Shown here: positions 1 to 8,607 of the stretch, piece by piece | How the letters are laid out: each line of letters starts with the position of its first letter | Position numbering within the stretch: position 1 is the first letter of the stretch | Assembly: GCA_003577005.1 (NCBI GenBank) | Contig: QEUW01000089.1 | Span: forward strand, 1-20,687 | DNA: 20,687 nt | Source: Chloroflexota bacterium | GTDB lineage: Bacteria; Chloroflexota; Anaerolineae; Caldilineales; Caldilineaceae | Reading direction: 5' to 3' | Notes under the pieces: generated by a model | What the model saw: the letters and a program-made list of their open reading frames with translations, nothing else | Databases searched by the model: none | Told to the model about the DNA's origin: nothing | Translations under genes and position numbers: made by a program

Positions 1-2415
1 GAAGAGACCGCCGCCACACCGGAGGCCGAAGCAACACCCGCGGAAGGGGAAGAAACCCCAGCTGAGGCGACGCCGGAGGCCGAAGCAACACCGGCAGAAG
101 AAGCCCCGGCTGAGGCCGAGACGCCACCGGCAGAAGAACCTGCACCCGAAGAAGAGGAAGCCGCCCCCGCTGAGGAAACACCGGCAGAAGAACCCGCTGC
201 CACGCCCGAGGCAACCCCCACGGCAGAACCGGTTCCTCAAGAGGTGGCCGATGCTCAGGCGTTATGGCAGGAACTACAGACCGCTCAATTCGCTGAAACC
301 TGGTCCACGATTCCCGGCAAGGGTGAATTCTATGCCGGGCAGCACCCCCACGGCCCGCTCCTTTCTACCTACCTGAACCCGGACGCGGAACTGGCCATGG
401 CTGCCCACACCGGCGTCATGCCGGAAGGCGCAACCATCGTCAAGGTGAGCTATACGCCCGATCAGGTTCTCCGGTCGTTTGCCGTGATGCAGAAGCGCGC
501 CGGCGTAAACCCGGAGCATGGTGACTGGTTCTGGGCGGCCTATGGGCCCGATGGTACGGTGCAGGTTAGTGGCCGCGTGCCAGGGTGTATTGCCTGTCAT
601 GCCGCCGTTCGCTCCAACGACTACATCTTTTCCTTCCCGCTTGCTACGCTGTCGCTGGATGAAATAGAAGGCCTGCAACCCCCAGACGAACCAGAGCCGC
701 CTGTTGACGAGGAGCCGGCTGAGCCAACCCCGGTCGAGGAGCCAGACGTAGCAGACGAGGAAACCCCAGCCCCCGAGGAAACGCCCGCCACTCCAGCCCC
801 TGAGGAAACGCCAGCCCCTGAGGAGGCGCCGGAAGCTGGTGAGACGCCCGCTGAAGCAGCCGATGCCGAGGCGGAAGAACTGATCAGCATGGGTGAGGGG
901 GTCTTTGAGGCGAACTGCGCCTCTTGCCACCAATCCAGCGGGCAGGGAACCGCCGTCTTTCCAGCGTTGGCCGGCAACCCGACCGTAACCGACGAAAACC
1001 CGACCGCCGCCATCGATATCGTCATCCACGGGCGGGGCGAAATGCCGAGCTTTGACAACATCCTCTCGGACGAGGAGATCGCGGCGGTGGTCTCTTACAT
1101 CCGCAACGCCTGGGAAAACGAAGCCTCTACCGTCAGCCCGGCCCAGGTGCAGCAGGTAAGCGAGGGGGGTGAGGCCACGGGGGCTGCTGCGGCAACACCG
1201 GCGGAGGAACCTGCTGCCACACCGGAGGAACCAGCCGAGGAATCCGCCGCCGCAACACCCGCAGAAGAAGCTGTGGCCACACCTGAAGCCGAGGGTACGC
1301 CTGTGGAAGAAGCTGTGGCCACACCTGAGACAACGCCCGCGGAAGAACCCGACGCAACGCCTCAAGAGCCCGAGGAGGAGCAGGTCACCCAACCCACGCC
1401 TGTGCCGGAGGAGACAGCCGCCCCCGATGAAGCGACGCCTACGCCCAGACAGACACCTGTAGATGAGCCTGCTGAGGCAACACCTGCACCCGACGAGGCC
1501 GAGCCGACACCAGAATCCGAGGAGCCGGAACTCACCGAGGACGAGCTGGTCAACAGGGGACAGGCGCTTTATCTCAGAGTTTGTGCCGCCTGTCATCAGG
1601 AAGAAGGGCAGGGCATTGCAGGGGTATATCCGCCGCTGGCGGATAATGCGTTTGTCCTGCCCGAAGATCCGGCGCCGCCGATCCATGTGTTGCTGACCGG
1701 GCGTGCTGGCATGCCTCGTTTTGATAGTAGCTTATCGGACGAAGAGATCGCTGCGGTTCTCTCGTACGTGCGCACTGCCTGGGGCAATGATGCTTCTGTG
1801 GTTACACCCGGCCAGGTGCAAGAGGTGCGGGCCGGCGTTGCCGCCGAAATGCCAGAAGAGGAACCCGTATCGGATGCTGAAGCCAGGCCAGCAGAAGAAC
1901 CTACACCCGACGAGGAGCCACAGGCCACCCCTGACGGCGAGCCGGCCCCAGCCGAGGAGCCAGAGGGGATGCCCACCAATGAAGCGACACCGGCAGAGAC
2001 GCCTGCAGAGACGCCCGCCGATGAAGCTACGCCTGCCGAAACCCCCACTGTAACGCCGGCAGACGAGCCCGCCGAGGTTGGCGAAGAAGAGTTGGTCAGC
2101 CTGGGTGAAGAGGTCTACCGCGCCAATTGTGTTTCCTGTCATCAGCTCAGCGGCCAGGGGACTAGCGTGTTTCCGGCCCTTGCCGGGGGTGAACTGGTCA
2201 TCGATGAGGACCCCACGGCGGCGCTCAATATCATCGTACATGGGCGCGGCGAAATGCCCAGCTTTGGCGATACGCTCTCTGATGAGGAAATCGCCGCAGT
2301 GGCTTCGTACATCCGCACTGCGTGGGAGAATGATGCCTCTGTGGTCAGTGTCGAGCAGGTGCAGCAGGTGAGTGAGGGGGAAGAAGGGGAGCCTGCGGAG
2401 GAAGCCTCAGGATAA
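1..2415 (+). CDS. Exported tetra-heme protein: cytochrome P460-like domain plus three cytochrome c domains on PEAT-rich linkers (5' partial)
   Basis: The reading frame is open to the left edge, so the true start lies outside the window; the GTG at 244 is internal. The 804 visible residues show a low-complexity Pro/Glu/Ala/Thr stretch (1-81) and a cytochrome P460-like domain (about 82-214) with heme site CIACH at 196-200 followed by NDYIF. Three mutually similar cytochrome c domains follow (about 290-386, 514-609, 696-790) with CASCH (306), CAACH (528) and CVSCH (710), each with a candidate axial Met in a G-x-MP-x-F context and an SDEEIAAV-SY-R helix. Acidic proline-rich linkers of roughly 70-125 residues separate the domains. 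The c domains resemble those of tri-heme cytochrome subunits of membrane alcohol and gluconate dehydrogenases, which fits the dehydrogenase genes downstream. Likely role: extracytoplasmic electron acceptor or carrier. The P460 fusion is unusual, and whether it is catalytic is unknown. Confidence 0.9.
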   Translation, partial: EETAATPEAEATPAEGEETPAEATPEAEATPAEEAPAEAETPPAEEPAPEEEEAAPAEETPAEEPAATPEATPTAEPVPQEVADAQALWQELQTAQFAETWSTIPGKGEFYAGQHPHGPLLSTYLNPDAELAMAAHTGVMPEGATIVKVSYTPDQVLRSFAVMQKRAGVNPEHGDWFWAAYGPDGTVQVSGRVPGCIACHAAVRSNDYIFSFPLATLSLDEIEGLQPPDEPEPPVDEEPAEPTPVEEPDVADEETPAPEETPATPAPEETPAPEEAPEAGETPAEAADAEAEELISMGEGVFEANCASCHQSSGQGTAVFPALAGNPTVTDENPTAAIDIVIHGRGEMPSFDNILSDEEIAAVVSYIRNAWENEASTVSPAQVQQVSEGGEATGAAAATPAEEPAATPEEPAEESAAATPAEEAVATPEAEGTPVEEAVATPETTPAEEPDATPQEPEEEQVTQPTPVPEETAAPDEATPTPRQTPVDEPAEATPAPDEAEPTPESEEPELTEDELVNRGQALYLRVCAACHQEEGQGIAGVYPPLADNAFVLPEDPAPPIHVLLTGRAGMPRFDSSLSDEEIAAVLSYVRTAWGNDASVVTPGQVQEVRAGVAAEMPEEEPVSDAEARPAEEPTPDEEPQATPDGEPAPAEEPEGMPTNEATPAETPAETPADEATPAETPTVTPADEPAEVGEEELVSLGEEVYRANCVSCHQLSGQGTSVFPALAGGELVIDEDPTAALNIIVHGRGEMPSFGDTLSDEEIAAVASYIRTAWENDASVVSVEQVQQVSEGEEGEPAEEASG

Positions 2416-2417
2416 TC

Positions 2418-2436
2418 CGCCAGGTTCACCCTGGCG
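2418..2436 (+). terminator. Hairpin just after the multiheme cytochrome stop codon
   Basis: A perfect 7-bp stem, CGCCAGG/CCTGGCG, with a 5-nt loop begins two bases after the TAA. No T-run follows, so it is not a classic intrinsic terminator. It may protect the 3' end or attenuate read-through into the amine oxidase gene. The rest of the 136-nt gap shows only small GC-rich inverted repeats. Confidence 0.35.
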
Positions 2437-2551
2437 CATCGTCCCAGCCGATCAAGCGCCCGAAGGCGCCGAGACAGCGCCGGGCCGGTAGAGCGGTTCG
2501 CTGCGATTCGAGCAAGCCATCAACGGCGAACGCAGAGAAAAGGAGTAGGGT

Positions 2552-4156
2552 ATGAACTATCCGAGAATCAGCCGGCGTATGTTCTTGAAGACCATCGCTA
2601 CGGCTGGCGGCGTGACTGCAGTCTGGTCGACACTCGACTCTTGGGGCCTGGCCAAACCCGCCCGACAAGATCGCCCCCCCCTGGACGGTCAGGTGGAGGG
2701 CGTCCGGTTGATCATCCTGGGCGCGGGCATGGGTGGCCTGACTGTGGCCTACGAATTGGGCCAATTGGGCTACGATATTCAGATTTTGGATGCCCTGGAC
2801 CGGCCGGGCGGACACAACTGGACGGTGCGCCGGGGCACCCAATTCACCGAACACGGGGGCGAAACTCAGGTCTGCGAGTATGATGAAGGGCAATATTTCA
2901 ACCCGGGTCCCTGGCGTATCCCCCACCATCACGAGGCGGTATTGCACTATTGTCGCCAGCTAGGTGTGCCTCTGGAAGTGTTTGTCAACTACCAGGCGGC
3001 CAATTACGCCTACGTCGAGGGCGACTTTGGTCCGCTGGCCGGCCAACCCATTCGCCAGCGGGTAATCGACGCCCACATGGGCGGATACACCGCCGAACTA
3101 CTGGCTAAGTTTGCCCAGGAGCAACAGCTTGACGAGGAACTGACTCAAGAGCACATCGAACAACTGGTCGAATACCTGGCCAATTATGGTCTCCTGGATG
3201 ATGAGCTGCGCTTCACCGGCACTTCGCGAGCTGGCTATGCTTCCCCGCCAGGAGCCGGTATGCAACCGGGCGAAAGGCTCGAAACCATCTCCTTCCAGGA
3301 TCTGCTGCCGTACGCGGCTGAACTATTGGATGCACAGGGGGGCTATCTTGCCGCGGTCGCTTCGTACAGCCAGCAGATGACCATGTTCCAGCCTGTGGGC
3401 GGCATGGATCGTATCGCCTACGCTCTTGCCGAAGCCATCGGGAACGACCGGTTTACCTTCCAGGCGGAGGTGCGGGAGATCCGCCAGGATGAGAGCGGCG
3501 TGCGTATCGTCTATCAGGACCTGGCATCGGGCGAGACACAGGAAGTCACCGGCGACTACTGTGTCTGCAACATTCCGTTGACCATCCTGCCCACGATCCC
3601 GGCTGATTTCAGCCCGGAGATGGCCGAGGCCATTCGCAGCGTACCCTACCAGACCACCGGCAAGATCGGCCTGCAATTTGGCCGGCGTTTCTGGGAAGAA
3701 GACGAGCAGATCTACGGCGGGGAGACCCGCACGAACATCCCTTCGATTGGCGGCATCGCCTATCCTTCCTACGGCTTTTTCGGCCAAAAAGGCGTCCTCC
3801 AGGGCTACTACAATTTTGGGTTGAACGCGATCGAGATCAGCAACCTCTCGGTCCAGGAGCGGATCGAACATGCGTTGGAGCATGGCAGCAAGATCCACCC
3901 GCAATACCGCGAGACGTTCGAGAACGGCTTTTCTGTCGCCTGGCATCGCGTCCCCTATCTGCTCGGCGGCTGGCCGAACTACAACGACCGGATACGCACC
4001 CAATACTACCCGCGGCTGCTGGAGCCCGATGGCCGCATCTATCTGGTTGGCGAGCATCTCAGCCATCTCACCGGTTGGATGGAAGGCTCAGTGCGGGCGG
4101 CCTGGATGCAGATGGAGAAGCTGCATGAGCGCGTGCGAGGGGAGCAGACGAGCTGA
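2552..4156 (+). CDS. Tat-exported flavin amine oxidase-like FAD oxidoreductase
   Basis: The 534-residue protein belongs to the flavin-containing amine oxidase/L-amino-acid oxidase superfamily. It starts with a twin-arginine signal (SRRMFLK, Arg8-Arg9, then a hydrophobic stretch), so it should be exported folded with FAD bound. The dinucleotide-binding motif GAGMGG is at 57-62 with Asp80 as likely ribose ligand, followed by RPGGHNW. A GPWRIPHHH segment near 119-127 resembles the substrate-proximal region of L-amino-acid oxidases. The C-terminal FAD-contact motif is GEH (500-502) with GWMEGS (508-513). The ATG at 2552 has a good AAAGGAG site about 7 nt upstream. The gene lies between the cytochrome and the gluconate-dehydrogenase-like genes. 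The substrate cannot be inferred: an amine, an amino acid, or another FAD-linked oxidation are all possible. Confidence 0.85.
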   Translation: MNYPRISRRMFLKTIATAGGVTAVWSTLDSWGLAKPARQDRPPLDGQVEGVRLIILGAGMGGLTVAYELGQLGYDIQILDALDRPGGHNWTVRRGTQFTEHGGETQVCEYDEGQYFNPGPWRIPHHHEAVLHYCRQLGVPLEVFVNYQAANYAYVEGDFGPLAGQPIRQRVIDAHMGGYTAELLAKFAQEQQLDEELTQEHIEQLVEYLANYGLLDDELRFTGTSRAGYASPPGAGMQPGERLETISFQDLLPYAAELLDAQGGYLAAVASYSQQMTMFQPVGGMDRIAYALAEAIGNDRFTFQAEVREIRQDESGVRIVYQDLASGETQEVTGDYCVCNIPLTILPTIPADFSPEMAEAIRSVPYQTTGKIGLQFGRRFWEEDEQIYGGETRTNIPSIGGIAYPSYGFFGQKGVLQGYYNFGLNAIEISNLSVQERIEHALEHGSKIHPQYRETFENGFSVAWHRVPYLLGGWPNYNDRIRTQYYPRLLEPDGRIYLVGEHLSHLTGWMEGSVRAAWMQMEKLHERVRGEQTS

Positions 4157-4161
4157 GTAAT

Positions 4162-4206
4162 GGTCAATGGTCAATTGCCAACTGTCAATTGCTAATAGTT
4201 GGTAAT
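4162..4206. repeat. Degenerate heptamer repeat in the intergenic gap
   Basis: After the amine oxidase stop the sequence runs in 7-nt steps: GTCAATG, GTCAATT, GCCAACT, GTCAATT, GCTAATA, GTTGGTA. It is AT-richer than its surroundings and partly self-complementary (CCAACT against AGTTGG). This resembles the short tandemly repeated heptamers known from some bacterial intergenic regions. Function unknown. Confidence 0.55.
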
Positions 4207-4238
4207 ACCCGCGGGACCTAACGAGCAGGAGAATGATG

Positions 4239-5192
4239 ATGGCAAAACCGAGCGATAACGAGCACCCGGAATCGGAACAGCTACCAGCGCCTGGTCTTTC
4301 ACGCCGTACGTTTCTCAAGGCTACCGGTGTGGCCGTGACCGGTGCAGTGGGCGCCAGCGTGGCAGGTTGCGGGTCGCCGGCGCCACCGCACACCTTGCCC
4401 GGTGCGGTGGCGCCTCGCGTCCCTATGGCGCAACAGTACCCAGCAGTGCCCTATCCGCCGGACGGACCGCCCGCGCCAGGTCTGCTCCAGGTTTTTACCC
4501 CCCATGAAGCCCAGGTGGTGGAGGCGCTCACCGCCCGCATCCTGCCGGGCACCCCCGATGACCCGGGGGCGCGCGAGGCCGGTGTCGTCTACTACATCGA
4601 CAATATGCTGGCCTATCAAGACGGCCTGCCGGAGCCGGTCTACCGCCAGCCACCGTTCGCCGACACCTACACAGGCGACCAGCCGCCGGAAAGCGACTAC
4701 CAGGTCATCTGGGTGCCCGAAGAGGAGATCGAACGCTACGGCTACCAGTCGATCCTGACCCCGCGCGATGTCTTTCGTATTGGGATCGCAGCCGTTGACC
4801 GCTATGCCCAGGAGACCTTCGGCCAACCCTTTCTTGAGTTGAGCGAGGAGCGGCAGGATGAGATCATCACCGCGTTGGCCGACAACGAGGCCACCGGTTT
4901 CGAGCCGCTCACGCCGGAATCGTTCTTCCATGCGCTTCGTCGCTATACCTGCGAAGGCATGTTCAGCGACCCAGTCTACGGCGGAAACCGCAATATGGTT
5001 GGCTGGCGGCTCATCGGCTATCCCGGCGCTCAGCGCGCTTATACGCCCATCGAGATTCAGGTCGAGGGCAGCGGCCTGACGCGCGAGATCTGGGGGCTGG
5101 CGGACATGCCCCATTTCAATCCGGGCCAGCCGGTAGGACCAAATGTGGTATTACCCGTCAGTGGCTCGGAGGAGCAGCACCGGCATCAGTAA
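4239..5192 (+). CDS. Gluconate 2-dehydrogenase subunit 3 family protein, predicted Tat lipoprotein
   Basis: About 317 residues. Three in-frame ATGs lie at 4233, 4236 and 4239. AGGAG at 4227-4231 is ideally spaced (7 nt) only for 4239, so that start is chosen. The N-terminus carries a twin-arginine motif SRRTFLK (Arg22-Arg23) and a lipobox VAGC (Cys44), predicting Tat export and lipid anchoring. The mature part has the segment FTPHEAQVVEALTARILPG, typical of the Gluconate_2-dh3 family, then an extended alpha-helical region. In characterised gluconate and FAD-glucose dehydrogenases this small subunit is needed to fold the GMC flavoprotein and carries it through the Tat pathway. The next gene encodes exactly such a flavoprotein without its own signal, so the same hitchhiker arrangement is inferred here. 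Confidence 0.87.
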   Translation: MAKPSDNEHPESEQLPAPGLSRRTFLKATGVAVTGAVGASVAGCGSPAPPHTLPGAVAPRVPMAQQYPAVPYPPDGPPAPGLLQVFTPHEAQVVEALTARILPGTPDDPGAREAGVVYYIDNMLAYQDGLPEPVYRQPPFADTYTGDQPPESDYQVIWVPEEEIERYGYQSILTPRDVFRIGIAAVDRYAQETFGQPFLELSEERQDEIITALADNEATGFEPLTPESFFHALRRYTCEGMFSDPVYGGNRNMVGWRLIGYPGAQRAYTPIEIQVEGSGLTREIWGLADMPHFNPGQPVGPNVVLPVSGSEEQHRHQ

Positions 5193-5196
5193 GAAC

Positions 5197-5266
5197 TATC
5201 TCAAAATCGGTTGTGGCTCTGGAACTCTTCCGAGCAGTACCGGTGTGGCACAGAGATTTTGAGATA
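5197..5266. repeat. Nested inverted repeat between small- and large-subunit genes
   Basis: Perfect 12-bp arms TATCTCAAAATC (5197-5208) and GATTTTGAGATA (5255-5266) enclose a second hairpin, GCTC-T-GGAA / TTCC-GAGC (5216-5235), with a CTC loop and a one-base bulge. It begins five bases after the upstream stop codon and ends before the GAGGAG site of the next gene. It may tune the relative expression of the two subunits through RNA processing or partial termination. Confidence 0.6.
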
Positions 5267-5292
5267 ATTTCTAAGACGAGGAGCATCAAGCA

Positions 5293-7158
5293 ATGGCTGT
5301 ACAGCGAAAAGTGGATGTCGTTACAGTGGGCGCCGGCTGGACCGCAGGGGTGCTGGCCTGGATGTTGACCGCAGCCGGTCTGCGCGTCGTCTCCATCGAA
5401 CAAGGGCCGAGCCGGTGGGCTACGCCTGATTTCGAGCACAACCATGATACCCTGCGTTACATGACCCGCAAGGCCATGATGGTCAATCTGCGCAACGAAA
5501 CATGGACGTGGCGTCCAAATCCCCGCCTGCCCTCGTTGCCGCTGCGCCAGTATGGTTCTTTCCACCCCGGCCAGGGGATCGGCGGTGCGGGTATTCACTG
5601 GGCGGCGCAGACCTGGCGCTTTTACCCCTCGGATTACAACTATCGCACCCACCACATCGAGCGTTACGGCGAAGAGAAGCTGCCGGAAGGCAACCGGATC
5701 CAGGACTGGCCGGTGAGCTATGAGGAACTCGAACCTTACTACACCCAGATGGAGTACGACATTGGCATCGCCGGAGTCACCGGCAACCTCAACGGCGAAA
5801 TCCTGCCGGGGGGCAATCCCTTTGAGGGGCCGCGCAGCCGGCCCTACCCGCTGCCACCGCTGGCGCGCAGCATTCCGGCCGGCATGTTCAACCAGGCCTG
5901 TACCGAACTGGGGCTTCATCCCTTTCGCCAACCGGCGGCCATTCTCCCGGAAGCTTACCAGGGGCTGGCGCGCGAGCCACGCTCCGGCTGTCTCTACTGT
6001 GGCTTCTGCACCCGCTTCGGCTGTGAGGTCGATGCCAAGGCGAGCGCCAACAATATCCACATCCCGGTCGCAATGGCAACGGGTCGTTACGAGATCCGCA
6101 CCCACTGCAAGGTGCTGCGCGTCAATCTGGGGCCACACGGACTTGCCACCGGCATCACCTATCTCGACCAACTCACCGGCGAGGAGCATGTCCAGCCGGC
6201 GGATATTGTGATCCTCTCGGCCTATACGCTGGAAAATGTGCGCCTGATGCTGCTCTCGCGCAACGACGCCCACCCTGGCGGCATCGGGAACGACCGCGGT
6301 CTTGTCGGCACGAACTACACTTATCAACTCAACTTGAGCCCCGTCACCGGTGTCTTCGAGGGACGGCGATTTAATCTGTACATGGGCAACAGTTGTCTGC
6401 AAGATGCGATTCACGACTTCAATGCCGATAACTTTGACCACAGCGATCTCGACTTTATCGGCGGCGCCTCGATTACCTGTGGTGGTGGCGAGCGCCAGCC
6501 GCTCACCTCGACGCTCAACATGCCGGTGATCAACTCGGAGAACGGCAGCCAGGGTGATGAAGACGGCAACGGCAACCAGGGCCAGCGCAAACGCCCCCAG
6601 ATTGCCGGCGAAGTGGGCAGCCTGGCCGGCAGCGGCATGGAATGGGGCGAGGAGTGGAAGGAGAACCTGCGCAACAACTGGGACAGCTATGTCTCGATTG
6701 GCATCCAGGGTGAGAGCCTGCCCTATCATGACCAGTTTATGGACCTGGACCCCAACTATCGCGATGCCTACGGCCAACCGCTCTTGCGCATCACCTTCGA
6801 TTTTCACGAGAACGATTACCGCCTCTATCGTTTTATGGCGGCCCGTTGCCGTGAGATTATGGCTCAGATGCGGCCAACCCGCATGTATGTCACACCGGAA
6901 CTGGAGCCGTACAACATCCATTCGTACCAGAGCACCCACTGCAACGGCGGGGCGATTATGGGCTCGGACCCGGGGAACTCGGTGACGAACAAATACGGTC
7001 AGGTGTGGGATACGCCCAATGTCTTTGTCACTGGCGCGGCGCTCTATCCGCAAAACCCAGGGATGAATCCGACCGGTCCACTGCTGGCCCATACGTATCT
7101 GGCTGGTGATGGCGTTCGCACCCACTATTTACGACGCCCCGGTCGTCTGATCGAGTAA
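5293..7158 (+). CDS. GMC-family FAD dehydrogenase, gluconate 2-dehydrogenase-like large subunit
   Basis: The 621-residue protein has the GMC oxidoreductase layout. FAD-binding GAGWTAG is at 13-19 with Glu36 ending the second strand. An ATP-independent substrate domain follows, and the C-terminal GMC block has STHCNGG around His549 and NPT at Asn592, the usual His/Asn catalytic pair. A cysteine cluster at 233-244 (C-x2-C-x2-C-x4-C, in GCLYCGFCTRFGC) matches the position where FAD-dependent glucose/fructose/gluconate dehydrogenases bind a 3Fe-4S cluster that relays electrons to cytochrome c. There is no signal peptide, consistent with export together with the Tat lipoprotein small subunit just upstream. 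GAGGAG at 5278-5283 supports the start. The substrate is probably a sugar acid, aldose or alcohol. The family match is firm but specificity is not. Confidence 0.9.
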   Translation: MAVQRKVDVVTVGAGWTAGVLAWMLTAAGLRVVSIEQGPSRWATPDFEHNHDTLRYMTRKAMMVNLRNETWTWRPNPRLPSLPLRQYGSFHPGQGIGGAGIHWAAQTWRFYPSDYNYRTHHIERYGEEKLPEGNRIQDWPVSYEELEPYYTQMEYDIGIAGVTGNLNGEILPGGNPFEGPRSRPYPLPPLARSIPAGMFNQACTELGLHPFRQPAAILPEAYQGLAREPRSGCLYCGFCTRFGCEVDAKASANNIHIPVAMATGRYEIRTHCKVLRVNLGPHGLATGITYLDQLTGEEHVQPADIVILSAYTLENVRLMLLSRNDAHPGGIGNDRGLVGTNYTYQLNLSPVTGVFEGRRFNLYMGNSCLQDAIHDFNADNFDHSDLDFIGGASITCGGGERQPLTSTLNMPVINSENGSQGDEDGNGNQGQRKRPQIAGEVGSLAGSGMEWGEEWKENLRNNWDSYVSIGIQGESLPYHDQFMDLDPNYRDAYGQPLLRITFDFHENDYRLYRFMAARCREIMAQMRPTRMYVTPELEPYNIHSYQSTHCNGGAIMGSDPGNSVTNKYGQVWDTPNVFVTGAALYPQNPGMNPTGPLLAHTYLAGDGVRTHYLRRPGRLIE

Positions 7159-7168
7159 TCAAACCACT

Positions 7169-8485
7169 ATGCGACGGATTATCTACGGCGTCTTCTGGGT
7201 TGGCGTCTACCTCATTCTGATCTTAACGCCGCTTGTTGTCTTGCTGATCGGCCCCACGCCGCCGGGCCGGAGCTTCTGGCGTGAACTTTCGGTGGCACTT
7301 GGTTTTGTGGGGCTGGCGATGCTGGGGATACAGTTCTTTCTGACGGCGCGCGTTCCGGGTGTGACGCGACCCTACGGCATCGATGTGATCTACCATTTTC
7401 ACCGCCAGATTTCGCTGATCGCCTTTGCGTTTGTCCTGGCGCATCCGCTGATTCTCTTTATCGAAAGTCCAGAGACGCTCATCCTCCTCAACCCACTGAC
7501 CGCGCCAGCGCGCGCCACCGCCGGCGTGATCGCCTTGCTGCTGCTGGCGATCCTGATTGTGGCTTCGGTTTGGCGTCTCCGGCTGCGCATCAACTACGAG
7601 GCCTGGCGTTTGAGCCACGGCATCCTGGCGACTGCGGTTGTGGCGCTGGCGGTTGGGCACGTTGTCGGCGTCGGTTACTATGTTGGCGAACCCTACAAAC
7701 GCATCCTGTGGATTGTATTGAGTGTTGCATGGGTGAGCGCGCTGGTCTACACCCGGCTCGTCAAACCGTTGCTGCTGATCAATCGTCCCTACCAGGTGGA
7801 GGAGGTGACCCAGGAACGGGGGGATACCTGGACCCTTGCCCTGCGCCCCGAAGGTCACAAAGGGATGACCTTTCGGCCCGGCCAGTTTGCCTGGTTGACC
7901 ATCTGGCGAACACCCTTCTCGATCCGGGAGCATCCTTTTTCCTTTTCGTCCAGCGCCATGCATCCTGAACGGCTGGAGTTTTCGATCAAAGAGCTAGGAG
8001 ATTTTACCCGTACGCTCAAGGAGGTGACGCCCGGCACGCGCGCCTATCTGGATGGGCCCTACGGCGTTTTTACGCTCGACTACTACCCGGCTCCCGGTTA
8101 CGTCTTTATCGCCGGCGGCGTCGGGATCACACCGGTGGTCAGCATGTTGCGCACAGCGGCCGATCGGCGCGACGCCCGCCCCTTTCTGCTGATCTACGGC
8201 AGCCCGACCTGGGAAGGCATCACCTTTCGCGAAGAACTGGAGGAACTGGAAGGGCGGCTCAACCTGCGCGTCTGCCATGTGCTGGAGCAACCACCCGAAG
8301 GTTGGACCGGGGAAACTGGTTTTGTCACTGCTGATCTGTTGGCTCGCCATCTCCCGGACGAACGGTTGCACTATGAGTACTTTATTTGCGGCCCAGAGCC
8401 GATGCTCAACGCCGTGGATCGTGCGCTGGATCAATTGGGGATTCCAATCGAGCAGACCCACGCCGAGCGTTTTAACCTGGTTTGA
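7169..8485 (+). CDS. NOX/ferric-reductase-like transmembrane flavocytochrome b
   Basis: The 438-residue protein has an N-terminal membrane domain of about six helices (1-200) and a cytosolic ferredoxin-reductase-type C-terminus. Two histidine pairs, His78/His92 and His150/His164, each show the H-x13-H spacing that ligates two stacked b hemes in ferric reductases and NADPH oxidases. The FAD motif is HPFSFSS (255-261). The pyridine-nucleotide site is GGVGITP (316-322) with CGPEPML at 407-413. It should move electrons from cytosolic NAD(P)H across the membrane, or in reverse. Only 10 nt separate it from the GMC gene and no clear ribosome site is visible, suggesting translational coupling. Its place among dehydrogenase and cytochrome genes suggests a membrane electron link, not necessarily iron reduction. 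Confidence 0.9.
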   Translation: MRRIIYGVFWVGVYLILILTPLVVLLIGPTPPGRSFWRELSVALGFVGLAMLGIQFFLTARVPGVTRPYGIDVIYHFHRQISLIAFAFVLAHPLILFIESPETLILLNPLTAPARATAGVIALLLLAILIVASVWRLRLRINYEAWRLSHGILATAVVALAVGHVVGVGYYVGEPYKRILWIVLSVAWVSALVYTRLVKPLLLINRPYQVEEVTQERGDTWTLALRPEGHKGMTFRPGQFAWLTIWRTPFSIREHPFSFSSSAMHPERLEFSIKELGDFTRTLKEVTPGTRAYLDGPYGVFTLDYYPAPGYVFIAGGVGITPVVSMLRTAADRRDARPFLLIYGSPTWEGITFREELEELEGRLNLRVCHVLEQPPEGWTGETGFVTADLLARHLPDERLHYEYFICGPEPMLNAVDRALDQLGIPIEQTHAERFNLV

Positions 8486-8535
8486 ATACGTGATGCGTGA
8501 TGCGTAATCCGTCTACGCACCACGCATCACGTATT
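8485..8535. repeat. Heptamer-phased long inverted repeat overlapping the reductase stop codon
   Basis: Two 22-nt arms (8485-8506 and 8514-8535) are complementary with a single mismatch around a 7-nt loop. The sequence is also phased in 7s (TACGTGA, TGCGTGA, TGCGTAA, then ACGCACC, ACGCATC, ACGTATT). The left arm begins at the last base of the stop codon. No T-run follows. It could act as a rho-independent-like stop, an mRNA-stabilising stem, or a simple repeat expansion. Confidence 0.65.
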
Positions 8536-8607
8536 GCAAACTGTTGAGATGTTCCACTGCGAAGTTGCGTATACTGCGAAATCTCTGGATTGCGGTCAGG
8601 AGTAGCG

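Noticed and set aside
244..246. GTG as start of the multiheme cytochrome gene
   Set aside because: The frame stays open to position 1 with the same linker composition, and this GTG falls just before the P460 domain with no ribosome site or signal peptide. The gene is cut by the window edge.
5158..7125. Very long minus-strand open frame (655 codons) opposite the GMC gene
   Set aside because: It mirrors a well-supported GMC dehydrogenase, has no recognisable motif and is explained by GC-rich codon use in the opposing frame. The same holds for other long antisense frames at 274-1686, 10882-11961 and 13885-15024.
8485..8535. Classic intrinsic terminator
   Set aside because: The stem is long but no T-run follows, so it is reported as a repeat with only possible terminator activity.
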